The notes under the pieces: model-generated | Databases searched by the model: none | What the model saw: only the letters and a program-made list of their open reading frames with translations | What the model was told of the DNA's origin: nothing | Source: Thuidium tamariscinum | Lineage: Eukaryota > Streptophyta > Bryopsida > Hypnales > Thuidiaceae | Assembly: GCA_947034885.2 (NCBI GenBank) | Contig: OX344755.2 | Span: 5,210,501 to 5,274,500 of the forward strand | Direction: 5' to 3' | DNA length: 64,000 bases | Made by a program: the position numbers and the translations under genes | Shown here: in pieces, positions 11,510 through 23,024 of the stretch | Layout of the letters: each line of letters begins with the position of its first letter | Position numbering within the stretch: the stretch's first letter is position 1

Positions 11510-12055
11510 CTTGTATGGCTAGTGGGTTCCTCCAAATTAGTATTTTATACTATTGTAATTAAATTAATTTCTATTGTGAACTTCGTCAAATTTTCATATT
11601 TTCTTGTTGGCAAGTGAAAGGAGAGAACACAAGATTTGGATATCATATGCAAAATTTGTGAAGGATTGAAGATTTCTTTTGTAGATGCTTTAGAATTATT
11701 TCATCAACATATATTCACATTGACTAGTGTGTCTTGTGTCGTTGCAACAGCCAAAACTAAAGTAAAAGTAATTTCCAAATTTTTGAGAACCATAAAAATT
11801 TTGAAATTCAATAACTTTCTTGCTGTAGGTCAAAACACCCTGAAACCAAGCCCATGCACCCCTCCTCACCGAGAGCTTTCTGATAGTACCAAGTACGCAA
11901 CCGGGGGATGCATGGTTTAGGAGATCTCAATGTGACAAATAAACAAACAAAACAAAACAAACTACTTGTCTTAAAGTATAGATTTTGGAGATGTACTACA
12001 CATAGAATGATGATGATGGCAATTTTATACAAAGTGTAGTTTGGGTGTACTCACC
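11510..12055. repeat. Family T repeat with a truncated Helitron fragment
   Basis: Bases 11,590-11,690 match the family T repeat (TTCTTGTTGGCAAGTGAAAG, ATCATATGCAAAA), and the right end at about 12,030 carries GGGTGTACTCACCTTA. Bases 11,808-11,945 are a diverged piece of the Helitron at 14,162-14,411. That piece contains GCACCCCTCCTCACCGAGAG and GGAGATCTCAATGTGACAAA but lacks the 3' hairpin and CTAG end. Confidence 0.55.
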
Positions 12056-12124
12056 TTATGCAATTTGGCAGATGCATATTCTAACAAAGAGAGAAATAAC
12101 TCCAACCATTTAAAATAGTTGGTA

Positions 12125-12790
12125 CTAGGGTTTTTTTGGCTTTATAGTATTAGATTGTACTTGGAAAAAAAATTGGATTAAAAAAATGGCAAAAAAACAT
12201 GAAGGTTTTCAATAGAAAACTTCAAATTTAAAAAAAAATCTTAGATAAAATTACCATACAATAGATGAAAATAGAATTACGGATATGAGATATATACTAA
12301 TGTGATATTTTCTATCTAATATATGGATAATATATGAATGTTGAAATTTGGAGCACCACCATTGCATTTTATATTGCCACTTTGGCACTTCATAAAAAAT
12401 GAAAAAGAAAAACCTTGATACATGCATAAATAGTCAAGAAGAGTACACTAACTATTAGTAGAATATGCCACTAGTTTGTAATATATGCATTTGAACCAAT
12501 TTTTTTTCATTTTTTTATGAAGAGCCAAAATAACAATATAAAATATTGTAGTGGTACTCCAAATTCAAAATTCATCCACATATCGGATTAAAAATTTGAC
12601 ATTATTTTGTACATATCACATGTCCACAATTATGTTTTCATCCACAATTTGGCAATTTCATCAAAAAAGATTTATAATTTAAATATTTTGAAAATAAACC
12701 TCTTAGGGTTTTCTTTGTCATTTTCAGCCAAATTGTTTCTTTCTTGGTGCAATCCGGAACTAGAAATCCAAATAAAAAAGCCTTAATTTG
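12125..12790. mobile_element. Foldback element, arms of about 310 bp
   Basis: The two halves are diverged reverse complements. TTGGAGCACCACCATTGC pairs with TTGGAGTACCACTACAAT read from the right. The block CACTTCATAAAAAATGAAAA is mirrored at 12,505-12,530. The centre lies near 12,450. A half copy occurs at 47,350-47,525. There is no coding capacity. Confidence 0.7.
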
Positions 12791-14161
12791 AACACTCCAT
12801 TAGTTTACCTTCTGCTTTTGAATACACACACAACAATGCACTCAAAAGAGGCTATCACTTCCTTGTTTACATTAGTCCCCCCCTCTCTCTCAAAAAATCA
12901 CGAGCCGTTGATTTAAGAAAAAGAAAATGCTTCCTCTTCAAAATGCCGTCCATTTAAAAAAAATCATGAGTTGTTGATCTTTGTGAGATTTAATTTGAGC
13001 CTTCCAAATATGAATTCAAAGTATGGTACCAAAATACCAAATATGGATATGGATATGGATATGGATATGGATACTAGACATGGTATGAATACAAGAAACA
13101 AATATAAATACAAATATTAGATATGGTAGAAATACTAGAAATGGTTATGGATACTAAGTATGGATTTGACAACTATATGAGTGTTGAATATGGAATACTA
13201 TATGGATACATGATATAGGATATGGATTTTGTACTAAATTGTCACATGTTGATTGTTCTATGATATGAGTTCTCAAAATTACAAGAAGGGGGGGGGGGGA
13301 GGGGAGGGGAGGGAATTAATTAATTAATTTTTTGAAACCCAAGGGGAGGGAAGCGATTGGTAATTTTTTTTAATTAATTTTTTAATTTTGGTGCATTACT
13401 ACCTAAGTATATAAATGCCATATGGCATGTATATAGAAGAGGGCTCTAAAACCGACCAAACATTTTCAACCATCCAGTAGGGACTAAGAAATGGACATTT
13501 GAACTGGGGAAAAATGAATTGTGAATTACAATAGAACTTGATTAGATCCGTCTTCACTTCTTCAATGGATGGTTTAAGAGCCACACTAGGTTAATTTCTA
13601 ACTGAGTGGCTAATCTATTAATTTAATTCAAAATAAAATTTTATTGCTCAACTACCTTCTTACATGTACTAATTTTTTTGAAATAATGACTAATTTAAGC
13701 ATTCATTTCAAATTTAGAAAGGGACACTTTTAGAAACCATTTCCATTGCTTTATACATTTTGCAATGTTAGTTTTTGAACGAGGCCTAGTTTTTTTCTAC
13801 TATGCATGGATGGGTTTCCAAGGGCCTATGATCACATATAGGGACCTCTAGCAGATTGTGTTTGAAAATTCATAACTAATTCAATAATGCTTCAAAAAAT
13901 ATGAAATGACTTGTGTTAGATTTCTCATCTATTTTTCTTTCACTGAAAAATGAACTAAAAATAATTCCATATCAGGAGATACACGAAAAAGGCACATCAG
14001 CACTTAGATGGTCGCTTTTTGAGCCTCTTACCTTACTATCAATAAGTATGGCATCTGTTGTTGAGCACACCATGGGAATTATTTTTATGCTGAAACTTGT
14101 GTTACAGATCTCTATGTTTTTTTCAACAAAGTTTTTATTTCAATGTAATTTCAATGACACA
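12791..14161. other. Spacer with GGATAT repeats and a G-rich run
   Basis: No gene. Bases 13,045-13,075 are a (GGATAT)n minisatellite followed by degenerate copies to 13,210. Bases 13,288-13,313 are G13-A-G4-A-G4-A-G3, able in principle to form a G-quadruplex. The remainder is AT-rich; one 121-codon open frame (13,913-14,278) runs into the Helitron and is accidental. Confidence 0.55.
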
Positions 14162-14411
14162 TCCCCCTATGAAGATACGTTGTTTGTTTGGATTGAGATC
14201 TCCCGGACCGTGAGTCCCCCGGGTGCGTGTTTGGTACCGTCGGAAAGCCCTCGGCAAGGAGGGGTGCACGGGCTTTGATTCATGGTGTTCCAACCTACCA
14301 CATGAAAGTTATTGAATTTTGAAGTTTCTATACATTAAAAAAATTAGAAAATTATTTATTCTATTGTTTTTCTTTTCTTTTAGACCGTGGGAACGGTACG
14401 GGCCACCCTAG
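14162..14411 (+). mobile_element. Non-autonomous Helitron-like element H1
   Basis: The 5' end is A|TCCCCCTATGAAGATA and the 3' end is a short hairpin (CCGTG...ACGG) followed by GGCCACC and CTAG|T. That is the Helitron signature: 5' TC, 3' hairpin plus CTRR, insertion between A and T. Length is 250 bp with one GC-rich internal module (AGATCTCCCGGACCGTGAG to GAGGGGTGCACGGGC). Element H2 has the same ends on the other strand. No RepHel protein is encoded. Confidence 0.8.
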
Positions 14412-15218
14412 TATACCTTGAAATTCATTAGGATTCACCTTGGAAATCAAGAAAAGTTGTGAAGCTGATAGCCCCTTCTTGTGGAAATTTTTTACATAAA
14501 TTTTTTTATTTCTCAACAAAAGTGAGGAATTAGAACTAATAAAATGTACAAAAAAAAATATTTTTAAAAGCAGATTGTTACAAATTAAATTAATATTAAT
14601 CCCCAAACTTTTGCTGTTCTTATGGTGGACAAAATGGATTTTAGATAAGTCCCGATGGTCTCAATTTTGTCTTGATTTTTCAAAAGTAAAAAAATATAGT
14701 AAATACATTATCTTTGGTAGAATATAAATTTTATTTCAATTGATGCTCAAAAGTAAAGTTTTGCCTTCCTAAGCCCAAAATGGAGCTTGCCAAATAACAC
14801 AAAAAATCACATAAAGTTAGGATAGAATTTTCATCATTTGGAGTGTATATAAAGAATAGGTGGTCATAGAAAATGTTTTTGTCTACATTGAAATATATAA
14901 TTCATTCTATTTGGACTAGCAATGAGAAAGTTATAGAAGGTCTTGTTTTTTAGGTAATCAAAGCATTTTCTTGAGAAAACAACCTACAAGTTTCATTTTT
15001 GAACCCAATTTTCACAAATTAAAAGATTTCTAGATGGTTTAGTTTTCTTGATAGAACAACTGACCATTTAGATTACTTAGTGTGTTTCAAATCCATCAAT
15101 GAACTATTACCAATTTAGCTTTTCCTCCTATATTGTACCTACTTCTACTCAACTTTTTGCAAGCAATGTAATCAAGTGTGAATTTTTTTAATCCTTAACT
15201 TTCAACTCAATTCTTCAA
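14412..15218. other. Repeat-derived spacer, no gene seen
   Basis: AT-rich. The stretch 14,640-15,130 appears to be an inverse, diverged copy of the R2 dispersed repeat, with words such as AAGTTATAGAAGGTCTTG and GGTTTAGTTTTCTTG. Nothing coding was recognised. Confidence 0.45.
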
Positions 15219-15461
15219 TATAAAAAATTTAAAATTCAATATTGGTAGTGCAAAAATTTTAAGATAAGAAATTTAAAGTCTTTTACTCTCACTAGTCAAT
15301 AAAAAATTCAAAATTCAAAATTGATAGTGTAAAAATTTTAAGCTAAGAAAATCCAAAGTCTTTTACTCTAACTAGTCAATAAAAAATTTAAAATTCAATA
15401 TTGGTAGTGCAAAAGTTTTAAGCTAAAAAAGTTCACAAAGTCTTTTATCTAACTAATCAAA
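15219..15461. repeat. Three tandem ~81-bp repeats
   Basis: Each unit carries AAAATTCAATATTGGTAGTG or AAAATTCAAAATTGATAGTG, AAAATTTTAAG and AAAGTCTTTTACTCT, at about 81-bp spacing. Divergence between units is modest. Confidence 0.85.
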
Positions 15462-15847
15462 CAAGATGCAAAAAAGAAATCATTTTTTCAAGTACTTCAG
15501 AATGCAAATATCTAGCAATCCATTGGTCAAAGTTTGTGAAATTTCTTTGAGACATTTATACACTAGTGTTGTATAGGATCCTATGGTTGAATATGTAAAG
15601 CCAAGAATTTTATAAGTTATTTTTTCTTTGCAATATAAATGTCTACAAAATTTTAATACAAGGTATAAAAGTTTATTCCTTTGGTAGGAATTTAATTTTC
15701 TTTTATTGAATTCCTAGATCATAAATCGATTTAGGTAACTTTGGACAACACATATAAATTTTGTCTATTACTTTAAAAATTTAATAGGTTTATAGGTGTA
15801 TAACTAAAATGATGTAAGAAGCACTTGTTAAAAATAATAATAATCAT

Positions 15848-16267
15848 GGGTATGGTAGAAGTACCCATAACCAACAAAATAAGTACATTTGGACATGATC
15901 TAAGGTAGTGTAATGCAAAGCAAAATATTTAAGAGATGTATTAATAAAAATAATAGGGATTGCAAAAAATTTGGTAATTTAATCTCTTGAATTGAAATTA
16001 CTATGAAATTTAGAAGGTAGAAGTTGGGCTTGACCCATGACCATTATCTAGAGTCATCTAATTCCAATCATTCAAGAATACTCTCCCGCTAATCACTTCC
16101 TACTTTCATGCTTACTTATATATCATTAACTTATTGGTCCAAACTTTGAAAAAGTACAAAGACACACATTCCAAGGAGAAAACAAAAATCCATTCCAATT
16201 TTGGTTGAAATAGGGTACCCTATTTATTGTTGATGGTGTGTGTCAATAATAGGTACTTCTACCATAG
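15848..16267. mobile_element. TIR element, family D, copy 2 (intact)
   Basis: A perfect 15-bp terminal inverted repeat, TATGGTAGAAGTACC at 15,851-15,865 and GGTACTTCTACCATA at 16,251-16,265, bounds a ~420-bp non-coding element. The core matches the other D copies, in inverse orientation relative to copy 1, including GGGCTTGACCCATGACC and ATAGGGTACCCTATTT. Confidence 0.85.
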
Positions 16268-19200
16268 TGCACAAATTTCATTCTAGGAGGAGTTGAAGTT
16301 TGTTGACTTTTGTTAAGCAAGGTTGAAAATTAAATTTTTTTCTTCTAACTTCAAATGTTACAATCTTTCAATTTGTGCATTCAAAGTTCTTAGAAACATT
16401 TCCACATATTTCCATAGTACTCTAGTATAATTTGTACGGTTGAATTTCTCTCCCTAATTAATTTTTTTCATTTTCCAAAAACTGGAAAATTTTGATCATT
16501 TTTGCTCAAGATGTACCTTGGTTTTAAACTACTTGATTTGGCCTTGATCAATTTTGGAAAAATCTAAATTGAAAATTTTTCACATTGTTGAAAGAGAAAA
16601 AATGAAATTGAAGCGTATGATTTAGAGGACAATTTTGGTTCCTTTATGCCATAAAATTAGATGTCCTTCCTTTTAACAACACCTAGTACCTTGGTACTAC
16701 TAAAGAAAGGGTGCAAAATAGAATAAGTGGTACAATGCATCATGGATGAGTATATAAAAGCAATGAAATAATTCTAAATTTATTAGAGGTGAGCCTTCTT
16801 TGGTCTAAATGTGCAAACTCAATTCTATAATTAGGGGAGATTTGAAGGCATTACAAAAACTACAAATTCCTAAATTATGAGAACTCTAATAATTATGCCA
16901 CATCAATAGTTTGATGTAGCTAAGACAATGCTATGTCACATAGATTAATTAAATTAATCAATCAATTAATTAAATATTTTTAGATATTGTTTTTGGAAAA
17001 AATAGATTTTAGACCAATTTTCAATTTTTCAATTCTTTTTGAATTTTTTGAATTTTTTTCTTCCAAAAATTCAAAATATCAAATAGTAGAGGTTGCTTTG
17101 TAGTTCTTAGACAATATAGTCAGCAACCAAGGGAGCAACCCTAAAAAAGTCCTTTCTTGCCCACAAATCTCCTCCTATGAAAGATTCTTAGGGTTTAATT
17201 CTCAATGTTTAGTTTTAGTGTTCATATTAGTTTCAATATTGTCTCTCTACTAAATATACATATTTCTCCCACCAAATCAAAGGTAATTGTACTTTGTCTA
17301 TAGTTTTATTCTTTGTACTTTATATACAATACTAGAATACTAGGTTGGAATATCCAACCCATTCTCGCCATCACAATTGAAGCAAAACAAACAATCCACT
17401 ATAATCAATGTAATACATTGTAAAAACATTCCAATGCAAATATCCAAACTTATTGCTTTAACAATGCACTCTTTTAATTTCATTTTCTACTTTTAAACTT
17501 CAAAAAATAATTCTATATTTTAAGAAGAAATTTTACTCTTATAACATATGACACTATACTATATACAAAAAAATTTCAAATACTTTCAAACTAAATTTTA
17601 TTATCCTATTAGTACATGTGACACTAATTTTTCAAACATACACTATTTCAATAAATGTTGTATAATTAAAGTATTATAAATTGCTTTAATTTTCACAAAT
17701 TTATTTTTGTAGTGACACAAATTTTTCAAGCACTTCTAAATCTGTATTCACTACAATATGGTAAATCAATGTAGCACTTTCAAATACTTTCAAATTAATG
17801 TCAAGCACCAAATGAAGCAAATCATTAGAAGAATTTTGAAGCCTCTCAAAGACTATTTTGGGGATATTTTCCAAATTTGTTCACAATATAGTGAACTAGT
17901 AGTGAAGCACAATTGGTTTGAAATTTTGAATTAAATTTTTTTTTTAAATTAAAATTTTTTTTTAATAAAAATTTTACTTTAAAATTATTTAATTAATTAA
18001 ATTAATATTCCATAACATGGCAGTCTCTAATTACATCAATTTGCTTATATGGTAGAGTTTTCCAAGTTCCCTACAACATTCGCAAAGTTTTCATAGTTCA
18101 AGAACTCGCAATCTTCTAGAGGCCTAAAAACTCTTCTAATGAATTGTCTTTTCTATCATCAAATATGTATTTTTTTTCTTCATTGGCATGAACGAAGGAA
18201 TGTTTATTTTAACAAGTTTTAGAATCAATGAATAAACATTGTTGAAATGAGCAAAAAAAAACAATAGTTTACAAGATCTACTTAATTACTAGAGAATTCT
18301 TATCCCTTCAAAAGATGGCTCTTCCTTGCCAAAAATCCCCCTTCCCATGTGAACAACAAACATTGGACATAAGGGAAAGAAAAGAAACTTCTTCCTCTAC
18401 CATCAATCTAGTTGGGAGGAAAAACAACAAAATTTATTTATTAGATTATAGATATGGATATAGAATACAAAATCCAAACATACAATATAGAATATAGAAT
18501 ACATACATATGAAATACAAATATATACATATGGAAATCACATTATCCTATATTATTTGAAGGAAGAACTACTTAGAAGAAAATACAAATAAGAGGGGGTT
18601 GAAGTAGAAAAAACATTTAATTTGATTATATAAAATCGAGCATAGAGTGTGTGTGACTATTCCAAAGATGGCTCATTACCCTCTTGTGAATTCCATTCAC
18701 AAATGGCTGAGTAGGAAGATGACTAATAATTGAGATGATGGAACTTCATTGTTTTCTTTTTAGGGTTTGTTTTTCACCTTTGTAGCATTCGTTGATTCCA
18801 TTTATTTATTTATTTTCAATCTATACACCCATAAGGTGGAAGGACCTTCCTTTGTTTTCAACTCCGATTTCATTTCCAATAAAGTATACCAAAACCATTA
18901 CTTTCAAATTCTTATTTAAGCCCAAATTCAAGTGCATTGACAAAGCAAGATTTTTTGGGGGGGTCATGGCATGGTACTCTTCAAGGTCAATAAATTGTAG
19001 GAATTTTTCATTTTCTTGTGGTGGATTATTCTATCATTTCTAATTTCCTAAACTATGTAAATTTGTAAATTCATATCATTAATTACCATACACCATAATA
19101 GAGTGATTCATTTGAAGTTCTAAGCCTCAAAAGTTGGCAAATAAGATCTCTTTACTATACTAGAGAGAATCTAAGTACAAACCATCTCAACTACCCAAAA

Positions 19201-20722
19201 TATGCCAAAACAAACTTAAGAATAAAAATCTTGTTTAATAAAATTTTGTGAAATTTAAACAATATGAAATTCATTTGAAATTCAAATTGAAAGTAGGAAT
19301 ACTATTAATGACCATTTTTCTACCCTCATCAACTTTCATTATTAGACTCATAAACAAAATGCATATTTAATTTGCAAATTAAAGGAAATTTCAATTCACC
19401 AAAGAATGCATCATTGGGATATGGTATAAGAGTCATAAGTAATCAAAGTTTTTTGGGTAGATGCTCAAAAACATCTTCTCTAACAATACAATAGGCGCAC
19501 ATTGATTTAGGAGATGCATGTAATGAAAGCATTTGATAAAGTTACACTTTTAGGCACTTAATGCCTTTGGATGTCCCTTCTTTAGTTAAGCATTGTTGTT
19601 TTGAAGATTAAATATAACATTCTTGAACAAACCATTTGGCTTTCCTTTTCTTTTTTCAATTTGTACTCTTGTAGCTAAGAATGTTGGGGCAAAATGCCTC
19701 AAGTAAGTGAGGGTGGTTTCCAAATTGAGTTTTGAAATAGGCTTAAAACATGGTACATTTTTTGAATCCAAGAATTTTCCTTGATTAGTTAGCACTACAA
19801 CACAAATGTATTTCTTGTACTATGCTACTATGAAAAAAGAGACCTACAACTTCCTATTCAAGAACATTGAGTACAACAAAAGTCATGTAAATGTTACATA
19901 CAATGCTTTGTGAAGAAAATTTATTGCTGAAAAGCTGCACAAGTTACTATTGAGAAATTTTAGGCAATAGTTTATTTTGTTTTCAACGGCTAAAAGTGCC
20001 CAATTGCTACAAAATCTAGAAAAAATAAAACTTTGTTATGAATATACATAATTTCATCTATATTTTAATATGTTTCTACCAGTGTAATGGTAGTTTTGGG
20101 GTACTATCTAGAATAGTACTACATTGTGATGCCTAAGATGCACATTGGCACCAAGGTAGTGCCAATAGGACCTTGGGCACCATCCTTTGGTAAAGTAGGT
20201 AAGGTATGAGGTTCTAAAACATACAAGCTCTACATGGGAGCATTGCCTTAAAATGTACATTATTTGTACATGTTTCTTTTTCATAGCCTTTAGCAATTTA
20301 CAAATTGTGTACATTTTAGGAGGTGCTCCATTTTAGAGCCCTATGCCATTTCAACTTCAAAATTTAATAACAAATTCCACAAAGCTTCAAAAAATATAAA
20401 ACAAATTAGGTTAGATGTCAACTCTACTTGTCTTACAAGAAAAAATTACTGGAAATAATTCTAAGATGTTTTCCCTCCCCAAAATTTAGCTCCAACCTTT
20501 AGATGTTCCATTTATGGACCTCTACTTTATATCCAAAATTGCCACAAATTGAACTATGCCCTTTTACTATTATTAGGCTCATAATATTTTCATATTTTTT
20601 TGTTGGCAAATGAAAGGAGGTTTCAATGCATCAAAGAATTTGACATTTGGATACAATGTGCAAAACTCATGAAGGATCAAAGTTTGGTTCTAACAATGTT
20701 TCTTCCACATACAAGGTACCTA
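16268..20722. other. Long AT-rich spacer, no gene seen
   Basis: No supportable gene. Homopolymer and AATTAATT low complexity dominates 16,930-18,010. Degenerate GGATATAGAATAC repeats occur at 18,440-18,540. Family T fragments occur at 19,310-19,480 and 20,560-20,700 (phrases TTTGTTGGCAAATGAAAGG and GGATCAAAGTTTG). Open frames of 60-83 codons are accidental. Confidence 0.5.
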
Positions 20723-21240
20723 CTACCTCCATCCTACTAAAAAGCTCCAAATCAAGCAAAAATTTTGTCCCACTAAAAAGCTCCATTTTATTATTTCAAC
20801 CATTTAGTAAGTGTTTGTTGTGTTGAACAACCTTGTGGAGGCAAGTAAAACAATCTTGGAGCATTCATGTGGCCTTGTAAGCTTGGTCTTGCCCATATGA
20901 TGCACTTTGTACTAATCGCTTCTTTACAAAATGGTGTTGACAATGCATTTAGTGATCACTTTGATGCTATGAATATTTGATCATAAAGTGAGCTAGTTTT
21001 TTTTTTAATATAAATCATCAAAAATGATAGAGCTGGCAACATTTACAAAATGTGCTCAAATACCATACTTTTTATATGATTTTGGATGCCTAAACAACAC
21101 CACCTAAGCTAAAGATTTTGCATAAATCTAAGGGATGGTTTACTTATTCTTGAATGCATGTATTTGTAGCACTATGATTGAAATTATAGTTAATTCTTCA
21201 AGAGGAATGTTTTTGGAGCTTTTTAATGGGACGGAGATAG
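20723..21240. mobile_element. Stowaway-like (Tc1/mariner) MITE, TA target
   Basis: The left end TA|CTACCTCCATCCTACTAA and the right end, reverse-complemented, TA|CTATCTCCGTCCCATTAA are ~27-bp TIRs that continue into AAAAGCTCC. The CTCCxTCC start and TA dinucleotide target are the Stowaway hallmark. A third, internal copy of CCCACTAAAAAGCTCC lies at 20,770. Length is 518 bp, with no ORF. Confidence 0.8.
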
Positions 21241-21320
21241 TAATTGATTTTGGAGATGTACAAAGAATTTGAAGTTGGCAGTTTTGGATAAGGGCAATTT
21301 TGGGTGCCTACCATACTACT

Positions 21321-21566
21321 AACGTGGGTACACCTAAAAGCACCACTTATTCCTAATATGCCAAGGTCATGTTATCATGTTTTTCATATTTTTGTACACT
21401 CTTGTTGGTGAGTGAAAGCATGTTCCAACACACCAAAAAACAAAGAATTTGGGTACCATATGCAAAAGTTATTAACAATCAAAGTTTGTTTCTAAAAGCA
21501 CCATCTACAGTCTGTAAATGACTGATTTTGAAAATGTATGCACATTGTAGATGGCGCTTTAAGGTC
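21321..21566 (+). repeat. Family T repeat, left copy of an inverted pair
   Basis: About 245 bp, reverse-complementary to 22,776-23,028 with roughly 80-85% identity by eye. Shared words are GTGGGTACACC, CACTTATTC, AAAAGTTATTAAC, CATCTACAGTCTG and TGCACATTGTAGATGG. Its inner end carries a smaller inverted repeat, AAAGCACCATCTACA and TGTAGATGGCGCTTT. Confidence 0.75.
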
Positions 21567-22038
21567 AGGTGCCATTTGGGGTGTACATACCTTATTCCTT
21601 ATTCCTTGGTGCCCAAAGACCAGGTATCCTTTCTACGGAATTACGGATATGGAGTACGATTGTATATCCAATTCGGATGTAGATACCTTCACCAATTCAC
21701 CGGAATAATGAAAACAACACAACAACAATGACAAGGTATTCATTTTGAGATGATTGCGCAACCACTCTGCTGCCACACAAGTGCTGTGTACCGCATGCCC
21801 AATCCTTCCTTTCCTTGCTTCCTACCAGCTTGATTGTTCCCGGCCAGTTGGTGAGAGAATTCTCCCAGGAACTTCATTTGCCCCTTTGAAATGGATTTTT
21901 GTAGACGAAAATAATCGTCATTTTTGCAATCACAGTAGCCAGATTATTGTTGTATTTTGAGTCCAACAATCAGAATTTATCTAGTTACACCTACTTTTGA
22001 TATGGTTATCACCAAGTACCACCCAAATATCAATCACA
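21567..22038. other. Unassigned sequence between inverted family T copies
   Basis: GC content is slightly higher than in the flanks. Contains TACGGATATGGAGTACGATT-type sequence and several short open frames without recognised motifs. Nothing can be assigned. Confidence 0.4.
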
Positions 22039-22575
22039 CTAGGGTGGCCCGTGCAGTTGCCACGGTCTAATTTTTTTAATGTATAGAAACTTCAAAATTC
22101 AATAACTTTCATGCCGTAGGTTGGAACACCGTGAATCAAAGCCTGTGCACCCCTCTTCGCCGAGGGCTTTCCGATGGTACCAAACACGCACCTGGGGGAC
22201 TCATGGTCCGGGAGATCTCAACGTAACATATAGAAACTTCAAAATTCAATAACTTTCATGCCGTAGGTTGGAACACCATGAATCAAAGTCCGTACACCCC
22301 TCCTCGCCGAGGGCTTTCCGACGGTACCAAACACGCACCTGGAGGACTCACGGTCCGGGAGATCTCAACGTAACAAACAAACATGTATAGAAACTTCAAA
22401 ATTCAATAACTTTCATGCCGTAGGTTGGAACACCATGAATCAAAGCTCGTGCACCCCTCCTTGCCGAGGGCTTTCCGACGGTACCAAACACGCACCCGGG
22501 GGACTCACGGTCCGGGAGATCTCAACGTAACAAACAAACATCCAAACAAACAAACAGCCTATCTTCATAGGAGGA
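22039..22575 (-). mobile_element. Non-autonomous Helitron-like element H2 with triplicated module
   Basis: On the minus strand the 5' end is A|TCCTCCTATGAAGATAG. The 3' end is hairpin CCGTG-GCAACTG-CACGG, then GCCACC and CTAG|T. The ends match H1, but the internal module is present three times in tandem (units starting near 22,080, 22,231 and 22,384, spacing ~152 bp), giving 537 bp instead of 250. A (GTTT)n-like tract lies near the 5' end. No protein is encoded; the mechanism of amplification is unknown. Confidence 0.85.
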
Positions 22576-22576
22576 T

Positions 22577-22754
22577 GAGTAGTGAAGAAATAGTTGGTTA
22601 CTACTCCAAAATGATAAAAGAAAACAATGGTGAATGCTCTTGAACTCGTCTTCTTTGAAACTCTCCTCAAGAAGAGTGAGGCTGATATTGACACCATTCT
22701 CTTGGAATCAATGATTCTAAACCTGGCTAAATTTTGCTCGGTTGCTAAGATCGG
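22577..22754 (+). pseudogene. Gene-like fragment, unidentified
   Basis: A short open frame from 22,627 (MVNALELVFFETLL...) has a protein-like composition (KKSEADIDTILLES, NLAKFCSVAK) unlike the AT-rich neighbours. Its last ~45 bp also occur, more AT-rich, at 40,118-40,160. It has no family match known to me. It may be a decayed exon belonging with the sequence at 23,025-23,130, split by the family T insertion. Confidence 0.35.
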
Positions 22755-23024
22755 TACACTTGAAATGGTCATGACCTTAAAGCACCATCTACAATGTGCA
22801 TACATTTCCAAAATCAATCATGTACCCAGACTGTAGATGGCGCTTTCAGAAACACTTTGACCGTTAATAACTTTTGTATATAGTATCCAAATCCTCTGTT
22901 CTTTGGTGCGTTGGAACGTGCTTTAACTTGCCAACAAAATTGTATAAAAATCCAAACAACATGATAAGAGGACCTAGGCACACTAAGAATAAGTGGCGCT
23001 TTTGGGTGTACCCACCTTACTTAA
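22755..23024 (-). mobile_element. Family T repeat, right copy, inserted element
   Basis: Inverse copy of 21,321-21,566, ending GGTGTACCCACCTTAC. At 40,118-40,260 the flanking sequences (CTAAATTTTG...TTGCTA and TTAATTTTTTCATGCC) are joined directly, which provides an empty site. The right copy therefore looks like an independent insertion rather than the arm of one large element. Confidence 0.65.

Noticed and set aside
22079-22540. Self-cleaving HDV-like or hammerhead ribozyme in the Helitron module
   Set aside because: CCTCCTCGC and a 7-bp stem recall HDV ribozymes, but P1.1, P2 and the catalytic-C context could not be assembled; no hammerhead core (CTGATGA...GAA) is present.
22440-22817. 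125-codon minus-strand open frame and neighbouring frames over 22.4-22.8 kb
   Set aside because: They run across the Helitron module and the family T repeat; the same frame recurs at 13,913-14,278 because of the shared module, not a gene.
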